6,887 bases of DNA from an uncultured Mycoplasmatota bacterium (GTDB lineage: Bacteria > Bacillota_I > Bacilli_A > RF39 > UBA660): positions 1 through 6,887 of the forward strand of contig USDC01000034.1 in NCBI GenBank assembly GCA_900553435.1, in the 5' to 3' direction. The notes beneath the pieces were generated by a model. It saw only the letters and a program-made list of their open reading frames with translations. It did no database searches and was not told where the DNA came from. Positions 6,203-6,887 of this stretch are shown piece by piece. The translations under genes were made by a program, and so were the position numbers. Positions within the stretch are counted from its first letter, which is position 1. Each line of letters starts with the position of its first letter.

Positions 6203-6813
6203 AATTATTATTAGCAGGTGGTGGAGAACCAGAACAAGTAAAAGCATTGGATGAGTTTTTTGCAAATTATGTAGGTGAAGGAAAAATTTTATATATTCCT
6301 GTTGCAATGGATAAGATTCCCTACGATGAGTGTGAAATGTGGTTTAGAAAAACATATTTACAATATAAATTACACAATATTGATGTATGTACAGATTTGA
6401 AAAATGCCCCAAATTTAGATGAATATAAAGCCATTTTCATTGGTGGTGGAAATACATTTAAACTTTTAAAAGAAATAAAAGAAAGTAAATTTGATTATAA
6501 ATTAAAAACATATTTAAATAATGATGGTTTTGTTTATGGGGGTTCTGCTGGAGCAATTATATTTGGAAAAACAATTGAAACTGCAAATCATGCAGATAAA
6601 AATTTAGTAAATCTTAAAGATTTGGACGGGTTAAATTTATTAAATGGTTATGATGTTTGGTGCCATTATGATGAAAAAAGGGACAAAAATGAGGTTTTAG
6701 CATTGAAACAACCAACTATAGTTGCTTATGAGGAGTCTGGTATTTTATTTGATGGCAAAGAATTTAAATCAATAGGTAAAGAATATTTAATATTTCCTAA
6801 TGATTTTAAATAA
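6199..6813 (+). CDS. Peptidase E-like serine peptidase (family S51), copy 2
   Basis: A 204-residue cytoplasmic S51-family peptidase, paralogous to the one at 820-1512. MKLLLAGGGE at the N terminus, IGGGNTFKLLKEIKESK at 81-97 and GGSAGAIIFGK at 114-124, with nucleophile Ser116, match copy 1 nearly residue for residue. Asp133 and His156 (WCHYD) are the likely partners, and the Ser-Asp distance is 17 residues in both copies. It lacks copy 1's insertion before the last strands, which makes it compact like short peptidase E-type proteins (Salmonella PepE is about 229 residues). The family cleaves Asp-Xaa dipeptides or aspartyl-linked compounds; the substrate here is unknown. The start is fixed by GAGGAGG at 6188-6194 and the ATGA overlap with metG. 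It is the last gene of the trpS unit. The remaining 74 bases of the window show no terminator. Confidence 0.9.
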   Translation: MKLLLAGGGEPEQVKALDEFFANYVGEGKILYIPVAMDKIPYDECEMWFRKTYLQYKLHNIDVCTDLKNAPNLDEYKAIFIGGGNTFKLLKEIKESKFDYKLKTYLNNDGFVYGGSAGAIIFGKTIETANHADKNLVNLKDLDGLNLLNGYDVWCHYDEKRDKNEVLALKQPTIVAYEESGILFDGKEFKSIGKEYLIFPNDFK

Positions 6814-6825
6814 AAAGGTTAAAAT

Positions 6826-6864
6826 CTAGTTAATTATAAATGGGAAGAGATAAAACTTTTGTAA
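6826..6864 (+). pseudogene. Possible tiny remnant resembling the end of metG
   Basis: ATTATAAATGGGAAGA at 6833-6848 is identical to 6114-6129 near the 3' end of metG. Read in the frame starting at 6826, the similarity extends at protein level: NYKWEEIK here against DYKWEETK in MetRS, followed by TAA at 6862-6864. It could be a leftover of a duplicated metG tail. In such AT-rich DNA, a 16-base match may also be chance. Confidence 0.25.
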
Positions 6865-6887
6865 ACTTTAATAAAAAAAATTTTAAA

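Noticed and set aside
6814..6887. Terminator after the second S51 gene
   Set aside because: AAACTTTT/AAACTTT near 6855-6870 is a direct repeat, not an inverted one, and no stem precedes the A- and T-rich tail.
1..6887. CRISPR array, insertion sequence or tRNA/rRNA gene
   Set aside because: No regularly spaced repeats, transposase-like ORFs, terminal inverted repeats or tRNA/rRNA signatures were seen on reading through.

Overview
The window comes from a very AT-rich Gram-positive bacterium, most likely a low-GC Bacillota relative. The support is strong AGGAGG ribosome binding sites before most genes, near-consensus TTGACA/TATAAT promoters, a T-box leader, AGA/TTA-dominated codon use, and UGA used as an ordinary stop. 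I cannot name the genus. All genes lie on the plus strand, and most encode aminoacyl-tRNA synthetases (aaRS) or S51-family (peptidase E-like) serine peptidases.

Layout. (1) 1-815 is the 3' part of a gene open to the left edge. It encodes a divergent protein resembling the class II catalytic core of alanyl-tRNA synthetase. Four bases later comes an S51 peptidase (820-1512). (2) 1513-1927 holds a consensus promoter, a T-box leader with a UAC (Tyr) specifier and its terminator, and then a 33-codon ORF with eight tyrosines, five of them consecutive. This ORF contains the tyrS ribosome binding site and overlaps the tyrS start. tyrS is 1928-3166. (3) 3167-3488 holds a second consensus promoter and a 41-codon leucine-rich leader ORF whose stop codon lies inside a strong intrinsic terminator just before trpS (3489-4571). 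trpS is followed by metG (4589-6202), and metG overlaps a second S51 peptidase (6199-6813) by ATGA. No terminator is visible after it.

How the parts fit. There appear to be three transcription units: the AlaRS-like gene with peptidase 1, tyrS alone, and trpS-metG-peptidase 2. The aaRS or aaRS-like partner and the S51 peptidase are paired twice. TyrRS, TrpRS and MetRS look catalytically intact. The MetRS has four CxxC pairs and resembles the archaeal-like form that some Bacillota carry as a second copy.

The most notable points are two: a tyrosine-rich leader peptide stacked on a tyrosine T-box, and a leader-ORF/terminator arrangement before trpS that contains no Trp codon. One hypothesis is an aaRS-centred stress or antibiotic-tolerance island, in which spare synthetases are paired with peptidases acting on aminoacyl or peptidyl compounds. 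This is inference. The genes could equally be the only housekeeping copies.
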